From: JAYSYM01 sp964543475
Lineage (GTDB): Bacteria > Bdellovibrionota > Bdellovibrionia > Bdellovibrionales > JAMPXM01
Reading direction: 5' to 3'
Assembly: GCA_964543475.1 (NCBI GenBank)
Contig: CAZIYJ010000003.1
Location: 399,211-463,210, forward strand
Length of the DNA: 64,000 bases
The position numbers and the translations under genes are program-made. Shown here one piece after another: positions 49,657 to 58,828 of this stretch (position 1 is the stretch's first letter; each line of letters opens with the position of its first letter). Below the pieces are notes generated by a model. That model ran no database searches. It had not been told where the DNA came from and saw only the letters and a program-made list of their open reading frames with translations.

Positions 49657-50357
49657 TGAAAAAGATTTTGGTCTTACTCGCGTTCATTCCCTTTGTTTCG
49701 AATGCCGAAGAGGCTGACTTTGATTCTCTCGGCGGCAATCAGCCGATTTATGACAGAGCAAAGGCGATGTCGTCGGAAAAGAATGTTTCAATCGTGCAAA
49801 ATAGAGCGGTTGATCGAAACAATCGAGTGGAGCTTGCGCCAGAATTTTCTGGTACCTTCGGCGGTGACTCTTACAATCGAACAAAAAGTTTGGGCCTCAA
49901 TGCTCACTATCACTTCAATCCTCGCTGGTCGATCGGAGCTCGATACGAATATTCGTTCAATACTCTGACTCCAGAAGGCAAAGCGATGGTTGATGATGCG
50001 ATTGCCGATTACAACGCAAACCCAGGCTCACCAACGTCTCCTTATCCATCAATCGATTTCCCGAAATCTCAAATGATGGCTTTTGTAAATTGGTATCCGT
50101 TTTACGGAAAGCTTAATCTCATGGACAAGGGAATTGCCCACTTTGATATCTACGGAATTCTTGGTGCCGGGCAGGTTCAACTGAACTCAGGTTCTACGAA
50201 TACTTACACCGGTGGAATGGGTGTGGGCTTCTGGATCAACCGAAACATTACTTCGCGCATGGAAATGCGCTACCAAACTTACAACACGAAAAGCTTCGAT
50301 GTTTCTAAGAAGCTAGATTTGGCAGTTACCTCTCTTCAGGTTGGGTATTTACTATGA
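49656..50357 (+). CDS. outer-membrane beta-barrel protein (OMP_myx_plus-like) of the gliding operon
   Basis: 233 residues; signal peptide (MKKILVLLAFIPFVSNA-EE). Residues about 55-233 are amphipathic strands (VELAPEFSGTFGGDSYNRTKSLGLNAHYHFNPRWSIGARYEYSF; HFDIYGILGAGQVQL; GGMGVGFWINRNITSRMEMRYQTYNT) ending in LQVGYLL. The layout matches the barrel family found in Myxococcus gliding clusters (GltA/GltB-like). TAATG at the start, ATGA at the end. Confidence 0.85.
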   Translation: MKKILVLLAFIPFVSNAEEADFDSLGGNQPIYDRAKAMSSEKNVSIVQNRAVDRNNRVELAPEFSGTFGGDSYNRTKSLGLNAHYHFNPRWSIGARYEYSFNTLTPEGKAMVDDAIADYNANPGSPTSPYPSIDFPKSQMMAFVNWYPFYGKLNLMDKGIAHFDIYGILGAGQVQLNSGSTNTYTGGMGVGFWINRNITSRMEMRYQTYNTKSFDVSKKLDLAVTSLQVGYLL

Positions 50358-51958
50358 GAAGGGTCGCATTTCCTTTTCTTTTGGTTGCAACTCTTTTAGT
50401 TGCCTCGTTCGCTCACGCTCAAGAAGATCTTGAAGCGCTTCTAAACGACGGCGGATCCGCAGAAGCGACTTCGTCAGAAGTTGTTGGGAAAAAAGGTCTT
50501 GCAGGAGCTGTGAACTCAAAGATTCAAAAAAAGGGTCCCGATCAGCTGGCATTCCTCAGAGCCGTTGAAACTGAGTCTTGGGATCAAGCGATTCTGCTTT
50601 TTACAAAAGCTTTCGAAAATAGTCCTGAGATGAACTCAAGTTGGGGACGCGCCCTTCAAGGCTTGCTTCAGTTCAACGCTGGCTTGCAAGTAACGGGAGT
50701 CGAAACACTCTTTACAGCAACTCGTCCCGCAGAAATTAAGGGTTTAGAAATCTATTGGCAAAAGGCTGCTCCACAAACTCATTTTGTTTGGGAGCTCGCT
50801 CGTGTCGCTTGGTCTGAAGGTTGGACTGCAATCTTCGATAAAAATATTGAGTTTCTCGTTAAAGTTAATCAGGTTGAAACTCTCGAGAATGTTGCGGCTC
50901 TCGAGCAGCTTGCTAAAGATTCGCCACCAGAAAATGTTGCTCGGGCACGCGCTGAGTGGAACTTGGTCCTCGCGTATTCGCTTGGCGACAAAGCAGATCT
51001 TGCGGCAAAGCTTCTTGCTAAGTTAATGAAAAATCCGAAGTCGCCTGCGACCGAAGAACTGATGAAACTAACGGCGGCGCGCCTATTGTTTCAAAACGGA
51101 TACTTTGATGCATCGACTCGATACTACGATCAAGTCAGCAAAAAATCAGAGTATTGGGTAGAGGCGCAAGAGGAGATGGGTTGGGCTCATATTCGAAAAG
51201 GTGACCCTCAAAACGCAATCGCAATTACAAAAAGTTTAAGCACTCCGGCATTTGCAAATCAACTTAGGGCTGAAACATATTTGGTGGGATCACTTGCGAG
51301 TTTGAAAGTCTGTGACTACACAGCAGTGGCGCAAACTCTTGAAGTGTTTCCAAAGAACTTTAAAGAGCGAACAAAGCTTCTTGAAGGCATAGCGTCTGGC
51401 GAGCAGATTTCTACTTTTGCTCCGATCTTTGAGCGCCTTAAGAATAAGAAACTTCAAGCTAAAGACTTAGGTGAAGTGGCTGCAAAGTTACCTCGACTGA
51501 CTGTTCGAGATGGAAAAATATTTCAGCAGGCACAGGCAGTTAAAAGGTTTGAGGCTGAAGCAAAGGTCGCTGAGCGCATTTACTCTCTTTCGATCGCTGC
51601 AACTGGCTTGCAGGGTGTATTCGAATCGATGGCGAAGAACCTCAATACTAGAGCGCAGTCGGCACAAGCAGCGGCGCAAATGAGAGTGCGAGATTTGGCG
51701 AAAGTTGAAGTCGAAGAAACAAAGTCTGTACTTCGTAAACTCCACATCGTCGAAGCTGAAATGGTTCAGCAAGTCATGGTTTCGAGCAAATCTGATACGA
51801 AAGCTGCTCCCGAGAATAAAAAGGGAACGACCGGCGCTAAAGGAAATTACACACTCACATTTCCGGCCGATTCTGAAGTTTGGTTTGATGAAATCGGACA
51901 TTACAAAGTTGACGTAAAAAAAGCGTGCCTCAACCAAGGCGCAAAGGTGGTTAAGTGA
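50354..51958 (+). CDS. exported TPR protein of the gliding operon (AglT/GltE-like)
   Basis: 534 residues with a signal peptide (VAFPFLLVATLLVASFAHA-QE), then helical repeats (DQLAFLRAVETESWDQAILLFTKAFE; RLLFQNGYFDASTRYYDQVSKK; WVEAQEEMGWAHIRKGDPQNAI). A long coiled coil lies at about 385-465 (RFEAEAKVAERIYSLSI; RVRDLAKVEVEETKSVLRKLHI) before a C-terminal WFDEIGHYKVDVKKAC. AglT/GltE proteins are TPR outer-membrane-associated components. Coupled by ATGA to the barrel gene and by GTGA to the vWA gene. Confidence 0.8.
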   Translation: MRRVAFPFLLVATLLVASFAHAQEDLEALLNDGGSAEATSSEVVGKKGLAGAVNSKIQKKGPDQLAFLRAVETESWDQAILLFTKAFENSPEMNSSWGRALQGLLQFNAGLQVTGVETLFTATRPAEIKGLEIYWQKAAPQTHFVWELARVAWSEGWTAIFDKNIEFLVKVNQVETLENVAALEQLAKDSPPENVARARAEWNLVLAYSLGDKADLAAKLLAKLMKNPKSPATEELMKLTAARLLFQNGYFDASTRYYDQVSKKSEYWVEAQEEMGWAHIRKGDPQNAIAITKSLSTPAFANQLRAETYLVGSLASLKVCDYTAVAQTLEVFPKNFKERTKLLEGIASGEQISTFAPIFERLKNKKLQAKDLGEVAAKLPRLTVRDGKIFQQAQAVKRFEAEAKVAERIYSLSIAATGLQGVFESMAKNLNTRAQSAQAAAQMRVRDLAKVEVEETKSVLRKLHIVEAEMVQQVMVSSKSDTKAAPENKKGTTGAKGNYTLTFPADSEVWFDEIGHYKVDVKKACLNQGAKVVK

Positions 51959-52950
51959 AATTGAAAAATCATTTAATTTTGGCAAGTTCAATTCTGTTTC
52001 TGATGTCTTGCGATGGCGGTAAATCGCCGAAGCAGTATGCAACTCCAAATCCTCCTGTAGAAAAAGTTCAAGACGAAGGAGAGGTTTTTTCTCCGGAAGC
52101 TGATATTTTGTTTGTGATCGATGATTCGGGAAGTATGTCGTCGCATCAGCAAAACTTAATTGCCAACATCTCTACCTTTATTGCTGAATTCACAAAGGGC
52201 GCGAGACTGGATTATCATATCGGCGTTGTCACCACGGATGCGGACGGATACTCGGGAGGAGAACTACAGGGTTCACCTAAATTTGTGACGCCAACCACTC
52301 CAGACCACGACAATGCTTTAAAGCGCAATCTCAATCGCGGGACTTGGGGCAGCTCTACAGAAAGATCATTCGATGGAGCCTATCATGTATTTAGCGCGGC
52401 GAATGCCACCGTTAATGCGGGATTTATTCGTCCTTCGGCAGCACTTGCAGTGATTTTTATTACAGATGCAGAAGATCAAAGTTCAATCATGAGTGATCCA
52501 AAAGTTTTTTATGATTTCTTAGTGAAACAGAAAAACAGTGATCCTCGTAAGGTCCTTGGATACGGTGCGCTCGTTGTTCCGAACGAATTACCAAACTGTT
52601 TTGCCGATGGTTACGGGCCTCCCACCACGATTTTTGAATTTCTGAAAATGGTCGTTAATGGACCGAACAATGATTTACGTCTATGCGCTCCTGATTTTGG
52701 AAAGAAGCTCTCTGCATTTGCGCAAAACATTGTTACGAACGCGGGAAGAACGATTTATCTAACTCGATTGCCTTGGGCGCCTTCAATTCGTGTTGTCTAT
52801 GGTACGCTCGAGCTTCCTAGTGATCCCGAAGTCGGTTGGATGTATGACCGTGAACGAAATGCAGTTGTCTTGGCAGAGGGTATCCCGTGGGATTCTCAGC
52901 CACTAGGTAGCCAAGTAAAAGTATACTTTGATGCGGTTTCAACGAAATAG
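51955..52950 (+). CDS. lipoprotein with von Willebrand factor A domain
   Basis: 331 residues; GTG start overlapping the upstream stop (GTGA). Signal peptide II with lipobox LMSC at Cys19. A vWA domain (about 48-240) begins with the MIDAS motif DDSGSMS, and continues ALAVIFITDAEDQSS with a further acidic MIDAS-like site. Two Cys pairs in the second half (NELPNCFADGYG; NDLRLCAPDFG). Ends with a small beta-rich region. Last gene of the operon; vWA lipoproteins could bind surfaces or a partner through the metal site (inference). Confidence 0.88.
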   Translation: MKLKNHLILASSILFLMSCDGGKSPKQYATPNPPVEKVQDEGEVFSPEADILFVIDDSGSMSSHQQNLIANISTFIAEFTKGARLDYHIGVVTTDADGYSGGELQGSPKFVTPTTPDHDNALKRNLNRGTWGSSTERSFDGAYHVFSAANATVNAGFIRPSAALAVIFITDAEDQSSIMSDPKVFYDFLVKQKNSDPRKVLGYGALVVPNELPNCFADGYGPPTTIFEFLKMVVNGPNNDLRLCAPDFGKKLSAFAQNIVTNAGRTIYLTRLPWAPSIRVVYGTLELPSDPEVGWMYDRERNAVVLAEGIPWDSQPLGSQVKVYFDAVSTK

Positions 52951-52953
52951 GAT

Positions 52954-53970
52954 TTAGGTTTTAACTACGAAGCCAAGCGCTTCGTATGTTTTATTGAGAG
53001 TGGGCCGAGCGCGCTCACTTGCACGATGAGAGCTGTCTTTCAGAACACTGTGAAGATAGCTTTTGTCGTTTAAGAGCCGGTGAATTTCTTGGCGAATCGG
53101 AGAAAGGTGAGCAATCACCATATCGGCAGTCGCTTGCTTTAAATGTCCGTACCCTTTTCCTTCAAATCCTGAAGTTATCTCGGCCTGAGATTTTCCGCTA
53201 AGGGCGGCTTGAATATCGATTAAGTTTTTAAGCCCTTGCTGTTCATCGCTGTAGTTAATCGTGTTGAGTGAGTCTGTGACTGCGCGTTTGAACTTCTTTA
53301 GAATCGTATCGTCATCATCGAGCAGAAAAACTGTCGCCATTGAATCTTCAGTCGACTTTGACATTTTTGCATTCGGATCTTGGAGACTCATGATCCTTGC
53401 GCCTACAGGCGGTATGAATGGCTCGGGTACTTTAAAGAGTGGTCCGTAAGCATGGTTCATTCGGATCGCAAGATCGCGCGCTAACTCGATATGCTGTTTT
53501 TGATCGTTGCCGACTGGCACAAGCTCGGCCTGATGAACAAGAATGTCGGCTGCCATTAAAGACGGGTAAGTGAACAAACCCGAAGGAATACTCTTCTCTT
53601 TGGCGCTCTTGTCTTTAAATTGAGTCATGCGATTGAGCTCACCCATGTAGGTGTGGCAAGTCAGCACCCAGCCAAGCTCAGCATGCTCGGGAACATGAGA
53701 TTGCATGAAGATAAGACTTTTCTTTGGATCGATCCCGCAGGCGATATACGAGGCTAAAACTTCGTATGAGGTCTTTCGGAGCTTCTCGGCTTCTTGCTTC
53801 ACAGTAATCGCATGAAGATCGACAACACAGTAAATGCACTCATGAGTCTGTTGGAGTTTGACCCAGTTTTTCATCGCGCCAATGAAATTTCCAAGCATTA
53901 AACCGTTGCCGGTAGGTTGCATTCCAGAAAATAAAACGGGACGGCTGGTTGAGCCTTTTGTAGCTGACAT
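52954..53970 (-). CDS. trpS: tryptophanyl-tRNA synthetase
   Basis: Class I aminoacyl-tRNA synthetase of 338 residues. HIGH-equivalent TGNGLMLGNFIGAMKNW, PSLMAADILVHQAELVPVGNDQKQHIELARDLA and the KMSKS motif (PNAKMSKSTED) are present. Convergent with the gliding operon, 3 bases apart; no room for a separate terminator. Confidence 0.97.
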   Translation of the reverse strand: MSATKGSTSRPVLFSGMQPTGNGLMLGNFIGAMKNWVKLQQTHECIYCVVDLHAITVKQEAEKLRKTSYEVLASYIACGIDPKKSLIFMQSHVPEHAELGWVLTCHTYMGELNRMTQFKDKSAKEKSIPSGLFTYPSLMAADILVHQAELVPVGNDQKQHIELARDLAIRMNHAYGPLFKVPEPFIPPVGARIMSLQDPNAKMSKSTEDSMATVFLLDDDDTILKKFKRAVTDSLNTINYSDEQQGLKNLIDIQAALSGKSQAEITSGFEGKGYGHLKQATADMVIAHLSPIRQEIHRLLNDKSYLHSVLKDSSHRASERARPTLNKTYEALGFVVKT

Positions 53971-54003
53971 TTTTTTATTCTATTGGCTGGCTAGAGGGTT
54001 TGT

Positions 54004-55380
54004 CTAGCCGTTGATGCTACGGTGCCAAGCTTCTTGAAGGGTGACTCCAGGAGTTCCTTCAGAACGGGGAACCAGATTTTCTGTATACGCCAAATTGTTA
54101 AGCGCGTTCTTGGTCGATCGTTGGTCACTACCACGAACCGATCCGAAGGCCTCTCGTTCGCCGCCAGAGTTGAGGTGTCGACGGAAATAGAAAATCCGCA
54201 AATGCTCCCAGCTATTAGGATTGAGGCTTGCGCCTTGCTGACGATTGAATTGGAGGAGATCGTCTTTAGCACGACGAACCCATCGTTCACCACCATTGTA
54301 AGCCGATACAAGTAGGCGAAGTCGATCGTCTTCAGACATTTGAGAGAAATCGAAGTCTTTCGCTAAAGCTTTATGCTTTGATTCTAAATTATCGAGTGCC
54401 GCCCGAGCATTGGTAACAGGATTTCGCAATTGGTCTCGAGTAAAGCCTGAGCTTTTTGTGTTCACTTGGAACAAGCCAGCGCTGGTGCGACCGTCGCCAA
54501 GTGCGCCGCAATCACCAGTGGTTTCTTGAGTCATCAGCGAAAGCATCATCGTGCTTGTCAAAGATGTCGGAACAGTTGAGCGAAGCGTACTGCGAGAAAT
54601 TTCGTTTCGAAGTGATGAGACGAAATCTTCGATCTTCATGCCGCATGTTTTTTCAAATCGAGAAGCTGCCGTTTGAGTGTGGCCAACTGTTCGATCAGAC
54701 ATTTTTTGAAGCGGCTTGCGAAGGTGAGAATCAAGAGATGTTTGCAGACGACCAGCAAGTGGATGAAGAGATTGATTTTGAGTTGAGCAATCATTGCAAA
54801 CAGAAACTGCTGAAGCTTCAAACTCGCTCAAAGAGTGAGTTGCTCTTGGAGTCGCAAGTGAAGACTTGCTGCTCACAGTGCTCTGAGCTGCGGCAACATC
54901 AGAAACGGCGGCTTTAGCTTCAGGGGTTTGTTCCAATAGGTCAGTTTCTTGAGTTGTTTCAAGAAGTGCGCCCTTGCGATGTAAATAGTGGAGGGCCACC
55001 ATGTAAGAATCTTGATCGCCAAGTTGCGAGCCCGGTGCGGCCTTAACAACTTTAATTGGAAAATAGAAATCTCTTTTGCTATCTGTAAAATTCTTCATGC
55101 CGGCATCGTTAGCCAATGTGGATGCGTTCGATAGCCAATTGTTTAAGGTAAGTTCGAAATCTACAGTTCCATTTTTTCTTACGGCATATTGATCTGGAAT
55201 TGAAACAATAGAACCAGCGGCAAGTTTGCCAACTTTTTTTAGCACCGAAGAGTCAGCCGAACCCGTACGTAAATTCACAGAGCGCTGAATCTCTACTTCC
55301 AACGCATACGAGAGAGTGGGGGCAAGGGCCGTCAACATCGACAGACCAACACTGAGTGCGGCTTTTGTTAATTTTTTCAC
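54004..55380 (-). CDS. exported protein with C-terminal lytic transglycosylase (SLT) domain
   Basis: 458 residues, signal peptide MKKLTKAALSVGLSMLTALAPTLSYA. An SH3b-like region near the N-terminus (VEIQRSVNLRTGSADSSVLKKVGKLAAGSIVSIP, about 28-62), a Ser/Thr/Ala-rich linker (about 130-230), and a goose-lysozyme/SLT-like domain (about 255-395) with the catalytic Glu in LSLMTQETTGDCG, then SAGLFQVNTKSS and LVSAYNGGERWV. Cuts peptidoglycan glycan strands; SH3b could aid wall binding. Cys in CNDCS and TGDCGAL may pair. Unlike Slt70-type enzymes. Transcribed separately from trpS. Confidence 0.85.
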   Translation of the reverse strand: MKKLTKAALSVGLSMLTALAPTLSYALEVEIQRSVNLRTGSADSSVLKKVGKLAAGSIVSIPDQYAVRKNGTVDFELTLNNWLSNASTLANDAGMKNFTDSKRDFYFPIKVVKAAPGSQLGDQDSYMVALHYLHRKGALLETTQETDLLEQTPEAKAAVSDVAAAQSTVSSKSSLATPRATHSLSEFEASAVSVCNDCSTQNQSLHPLAGRLQTSLDSHLRKPLQKMSDRTVGHTQTAASRFEKTCGMKIEDFVSSLRNEISRSTLRSTVPTSLTSTMMLSLMTQETTGDCGALGDGRTSAGLFQVNTKSSGFTRDQLRNPVTNARAALDNLESKHKALAKDFDFSQMSEDDRLRLLVSAYNGGERWVRRAKDDLLQFNRQQGASLNPNSWEHLRIFYFRRHLNSGGEREAFGSVRGSDQRSTKNALNNLAYTENLVPRSEGTPGVTLQEAWHRSING

Positions 55381-55591
55381 TTTGCCTCCGACTTCAATTA
55401 GTACAAGGGCTGTGCCATATGAAAACTGAGTAATTTCAGCTATTTAGAATTACCCTCTGAACACCAGGAACGTTATTGGTCGTCAGCTGTTTAATGTTGT
55501 GACGGTGCAGTTTTGGACAACAGTTTGATCTAGCCTTGAAGCGCGCACAGGCACTTTGCAAAATAGCCGAATTAATCGGAGGTAATCGTCT

Positions 55592-56083
55592 ATGTCTTCA
55601 GAAAATATCAAAAAAGTTGGTTCACTCATCAGCGGTGTACGCATGGCAATGATGACGACGGTCGGTGAGACAGGTCAGCTTCATAGTCGTCCAATGGCCG
55701 TACAGGAAATGGATTTCGACGGAGAACTCTGGTTTTTTACGAGCAGTAATTCAGGCAAAGTTGAATCGATTGAGCACGATCAACATGTCAATCTCGCATT
55801 CGTTAAGGAAAGCGAAAATAAATATGTTTCTATTGCCGGACGGGCTCAGGTTGTTACTGACCGTAAGAAGATAAAGGAACTTTGGACACCTGCTATGAAA
55901 GCTTGGTTCCCGAAGGGAGTTGACGATCCAGAACTTTGTTTGATTCGCGTCAGTGCCGAGAGCGCTGAATATTGGGATGCACCTTCGAATACGATCGTTC
56001 ACATTTACGGTTTAGCGAAAGCCATCGTGACAGGACAGCGCGCTCATCCGGGAGATAATGATCGCGTTGACCTAAAACATTAA
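55592..56083 (+). CDS. pyridoxamine-5'-phosphate-oxidase-fold (general stress protein 26-like) protein
   Basis: 163 residues; GGAGG site 8-9 bases upstream. Split-barrel flavin-binding fold: IKKVGSLISGVRMAMMTTVGETGQLHSRPMAVQEMDFDGELWFFTSSNSGKVESI, then VNLAFVKESENKYVSIAGRAQVV. Typical GS26 proteins bind FMN or FAD; function in stress response is not defined. Ends four bases inside the convergent Cys-repeat gene. Confidence 0.9.
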   Translation: MSSENIKKVGSLISGVRMAMMTTVGETGQLHSRPMAVQEMDFDGELWFFTSSNSGKVESIEHDQHVNLAFVKESENKYVSIAGRAQVVTDRKKIKELWTPAMKAWFPKGVDDPELCLIRVSAESAEYWDAPSNTIVHIYGLAKAIVTGQRAHPGDNDRVDLKH

Positions 56084-57045
56084 AACTTATCGATGTAGTT
56101 TGAACATTGGCCGCGGCTTTTATTTTTGCGCGAAGAGAACACCGTCTTGCAAGCGCCGCGTGCCTTTGGTTTATCCATAAAATCAAGAAGGCTTGCTGCT
56201 GTTAAGCAGGCTAAGTAATCACGATCTTGATAGCTCGCCTTTCCCTCACCGCAATTTACAAAACGATTCGGGAGCGATTTACTTTCAGAGCTTGCTTTTG
56301 CGATACTTGCACCGACAATGCAAGCCGCGCGTTCAGTCTCACTTTTATTATTTGAAGTAAACAAATCACACTGCTTCACCACTGAAGTTTGACTCGATTC
56401 CGAAATCACAAATAATGCTCGCGAGTTTAAACACGCGCGATAGCCAGTATGAAACTGAGCTTTATCAAAATACTGGAGACAGACTTTGTTTTGTTCGGCG
56501 ACGGATCCTTTAGTTGCTTCTGAACTCAATGCGGCACTCATTCCAGAAACACAGGGTCCAATAAATGCGCGGTCGTTGGAAAGAGCCTGACAAATTTTAA
56601 TGTCAGCTTTTGCATCAGGTGCGATCGAGTAGGCTCCTGCAAGGCATGCTTCCTGGAAGTAAGCGTCGAGCGCGGTGACAACAGGATAAAGTTCTTGGCA
56701 GGTTTTAAGTTTATTTTTATCAAGTTCGGGTGTGCGCGCCAAGTCCTGTGCGATCCCGACACCGATACGGCACGAGAGTTCATCACGATTGCTGATTAAA
56801 AACTTTTCTTTACAGCCTTCAATTGCTTTTGCAGCACCTTCTTTTTGAGTCTGAGTCGAACCTTGAAGACAAGCGCTGGCGCCAGGTGACTGGGTGACTG
56901 TCGCAAAATGCGATCGACAAGCTTCCTTGACCGATTCGCTAGGCAACGGCGGAGCTATGCTTGTTGTGATATCTGATTGAGATAGTGCAGGAAAGCTAAA
57001 CGAGAGAACCGAGGTCGAGATGAATAAACTTATGATCTTCTTCAT
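56080..57045 (-). CDS. secreted protein with eight tandem two-cysteine repeats
   Basis: 321 residues, signal peptide MKKIISLFISTSVLSFSFPALS-QS. No known family. Sixteen cysteines are arranged as eight pairs, each with pattern xC-x(11-17)-C-x2-(G/A/N): EAC...SACLQG, EGC...LSCRIG, KTC...EACLAG, KIC...GPCVSG, KVC...RACLNS, KQC...AACIVG, VNC...LACLTA and GAC...GQCSNY. The units are about 35-45 residues long and helical, so the fold could be a disulfide-pinned superhelix resembling Sel1/TPR repeats (inference). Follows the lytic transglycosylase gene by 25 bases on the same strand, so is probably co-transcribed with it. Confidence 0.75.
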   Translation of the reverse strand: MKKIISLFISTSVLSFSFPALSQSDITTSIAPPLPSESVKEACRSHFATVTQSPGASACLQGSTQTQKEGAAKAIEGCKEKFLISNRDELSCRIGVGIAQDLARTPELDKNKLKTCQELYPVVTALDAYFQEACLAGAYSIAPDAKADIKICQALSNDRAFIGPCVSGMSAALSSEATKGSVAEQNKVCLQYFDKAQFHTGYRACLNSRALFVISESSQTSVVKQCDLFTSNNKSETERAACIVGASIAKASSESKSLPNRFVNCGEGKASYQDRDYLACLTAASLLDFMDKPKARGACKTVFSSRKNKSRGQCSNYIDKF

Positions 57046-57070
57046 GCCTTTTTATCGGCATTTAAGAGGC

Positions 57071-58747
57071 TCAGCTGCCTAGACGACGGTCCTGTTTCGA
57101 GAGAGTCTTTTTCTCGTAAAGGCGAGTGTACCAATAATGATTTCTCAAGATGCTTGCAACGTAATCGCGTGTTTCTCGAAACGGGATTAGATCCATAAAG
57201 AGAACTTTATCTGCACCCTCATAGCGCTTCACCCAACGATCAACACGTGTTGCGCCGGCGTTGTATGCCGCTAGCGTTAGTCCAACGTCGCCGTTGAATT
57301 GATTTAAGCGGTGAGCGAAATACTTTGTTCCAACTTGAATATTTGTTTGAGGGTCGAAAAGTCGTTTAGAGGAAACCGACGCAATTGAACGTGCCGTCGC
57401 TGGCATTACCTGCATTAAGCCTCGTGCGCCAACCGGAGAGCGAGCTCTCGAGTTGAATGCACTTTCTTGGCGAATAAGTGAAAGAATTAAATAAGGATCA
57501 ATCGATTTTGATCGCGCTTGAACTTGTTCAAAATAGCTTAAGGGGAAGTACATTTTTAACGTTGATGCTTGAAGCATTCGCGGAGCATCTTCAAAGAGAG
57601 AAGCTAAGATTCTAAATTTCGCGATCATATTATTCGATCGAGATGCGAGCGTTGCTGTATATAATCGGAATTCAGGCTCCGCTCCAGTCAGCTGACTTGA
57701 AATTCGATCAAGGTATTCGCCGGCCCAACCTTCAGAGCCTTGCGCTAATAAAGCTTCAACGCCGGCAATTTTTAAATTCAAATCGGGGCGAACGACAGAG
57801 CGAAAAATAATATTTGCCGAAGTCTGACGCTTAATTACGTCTGCGAACTGTTCTGTATCTCCGTTGATCATAAGAGAGTGAAAGCTAAGCGGATGGTTTT
57901 TCATTAGCGCGCGTTCAGTGGCAACGCGAACTTCTTTTGATCCTGATTTTAATGCGCATTGGTGCCGCCAGTAGCGGGCGCGAGAATGATAAGCAGAAGC
58001 GGTTGGTTCAGTTTCTACTGCCGTGAGATACTTATCAACTTTTTCACAAGAGTTTTGCCATAGCTGTAGGAGCGAAAATCGGTACCGGGCACGCATTGAG
58101 AGTTCGTCGTTAGAGCATTCGGCAGCTTTCTCGTAAAGCATCTTTGCAGTTTTGATCTGACTTGCTTCCGGAAAAAATTCTTCAGTCTTTGTCGCGGCCG
58201 CAAGATAAAGTGCGCTGCTGTAGCAGGCGCGATGCTGGGTGAGGCGTGTTGTTAGTTTTTCAATTTCTTTAGGTGAATCGAATGCGCCGAGGCCTTTCGA
58301 AAGTGAACTGAGCGAATATTGCGTAAGAGCTTCAACGTTAGCGTTTTTTAAGTCAGAAACGTCGACTCGAGTTGCTATTCCGGCACCACGATCTGGTGTA
58401 TCTCGAGGCTTCCTGCGATCACTCTCAAGCAAACACATTGAGTTCTTCTGAATGGCTGTCTGAGAATTACAGATAATTTCAAAGAAAGAGGCTGGCGTTT
58501 TAAATGAAATAAAGCGTTTTGCCTGCGCACGAAGTTCAGCTTGGCGTGCAGGTGTTTCAAGCGAGAGGCCGAGTTTTCTATTTTTAAGAACATCGTCGAG
58601 CGTCGCCGACTTAGTTTTTGTAAAGTCAGCGATGGCGAGTGAGGCTTCAAGTGTTGGGCGAGTCGCTCGCGCCGGAGCACTATGAGCTGTTACAAAAAAA
58701 CAAATGCACAAAGAGATAAAAAGTAGACGAAATGAAGCGTGTAGCAT
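57071..58747 (-). CDS. Slt-type soluble lytic transglycosylase
   Basis: 558 residues; signal peptide (LLFISLCICFFVTAHSA-PA). The N-terminal ~400 residues are mostly helical, like the superhelical U/L domain of Slt70. The catalytic SLT domain (about 410-530) has the Glu in YLILSLIRQESAFNSRARSPVGARGLMQVMPATA, then NIQVGTKYFAHRLNQFNGDVGLTLAAYNAGATRVDRWV and PFRETRDYVASIL. Releases 1,6-anhydromuropeptides from peptidoglycan. First gene of a pair with the Cys-repeat protein. Whether it acts on self or prey wall cannot be told. Confidence 0.93.
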   Translation of the reverse strand: MLHASFRLLFISLCICFFVTAHSAPARATRPTLEASLAIADFTKTKSATLDDVLKNRKLGLSLETPARQAELRAQAKRFISFKTPASFFEIICNSQTAIQKNSMCLLESDRRKPRDTPDRGAGIATRVDVSDLKNANVEALTQYSLSSLSKGLGAFDSPKEIEKLTTRLTQHRACYSSALYLAAATKTEEFFPEASQIKTAKMLYEKAAECSNDELSMRARYRFSLLQLWQNSCEKVDKYLTAVETEPTASAYHSRARYWRHQCALKSGSKEVRVATERALMKNHPLSFHSLMINGDTEQFADVIKRQTSANIIFRSVVRPDLNLKIAGVEALLAQGSEGWAGEYLDRISSQLTGAEPEFRLYTATLASRSNNMIAKFRILASLFEDAPRMLQASTLKMYFPLSYFEQVQARSKSIDPYLILSLIRQESAFNSRARSPVGARGLMQVMPATARSIASVSSKRLFDPQTNIQVGTKYFAHRLNQFNGDVGLTLAAYNAGATRVDRWVKRYEGADKVLFMDLIPFRETRDYVASILRNHYWYTRLYEKKTLSKQDRRLGS

Positions 58748-58828
58748 GGGTAAAATTAGATTAACTGCACGCGACTGTTTCGACCAAGGCTGGAATTCTA
58801 CTCCAGACCTCGGTCTAGCAGCTAAGTT

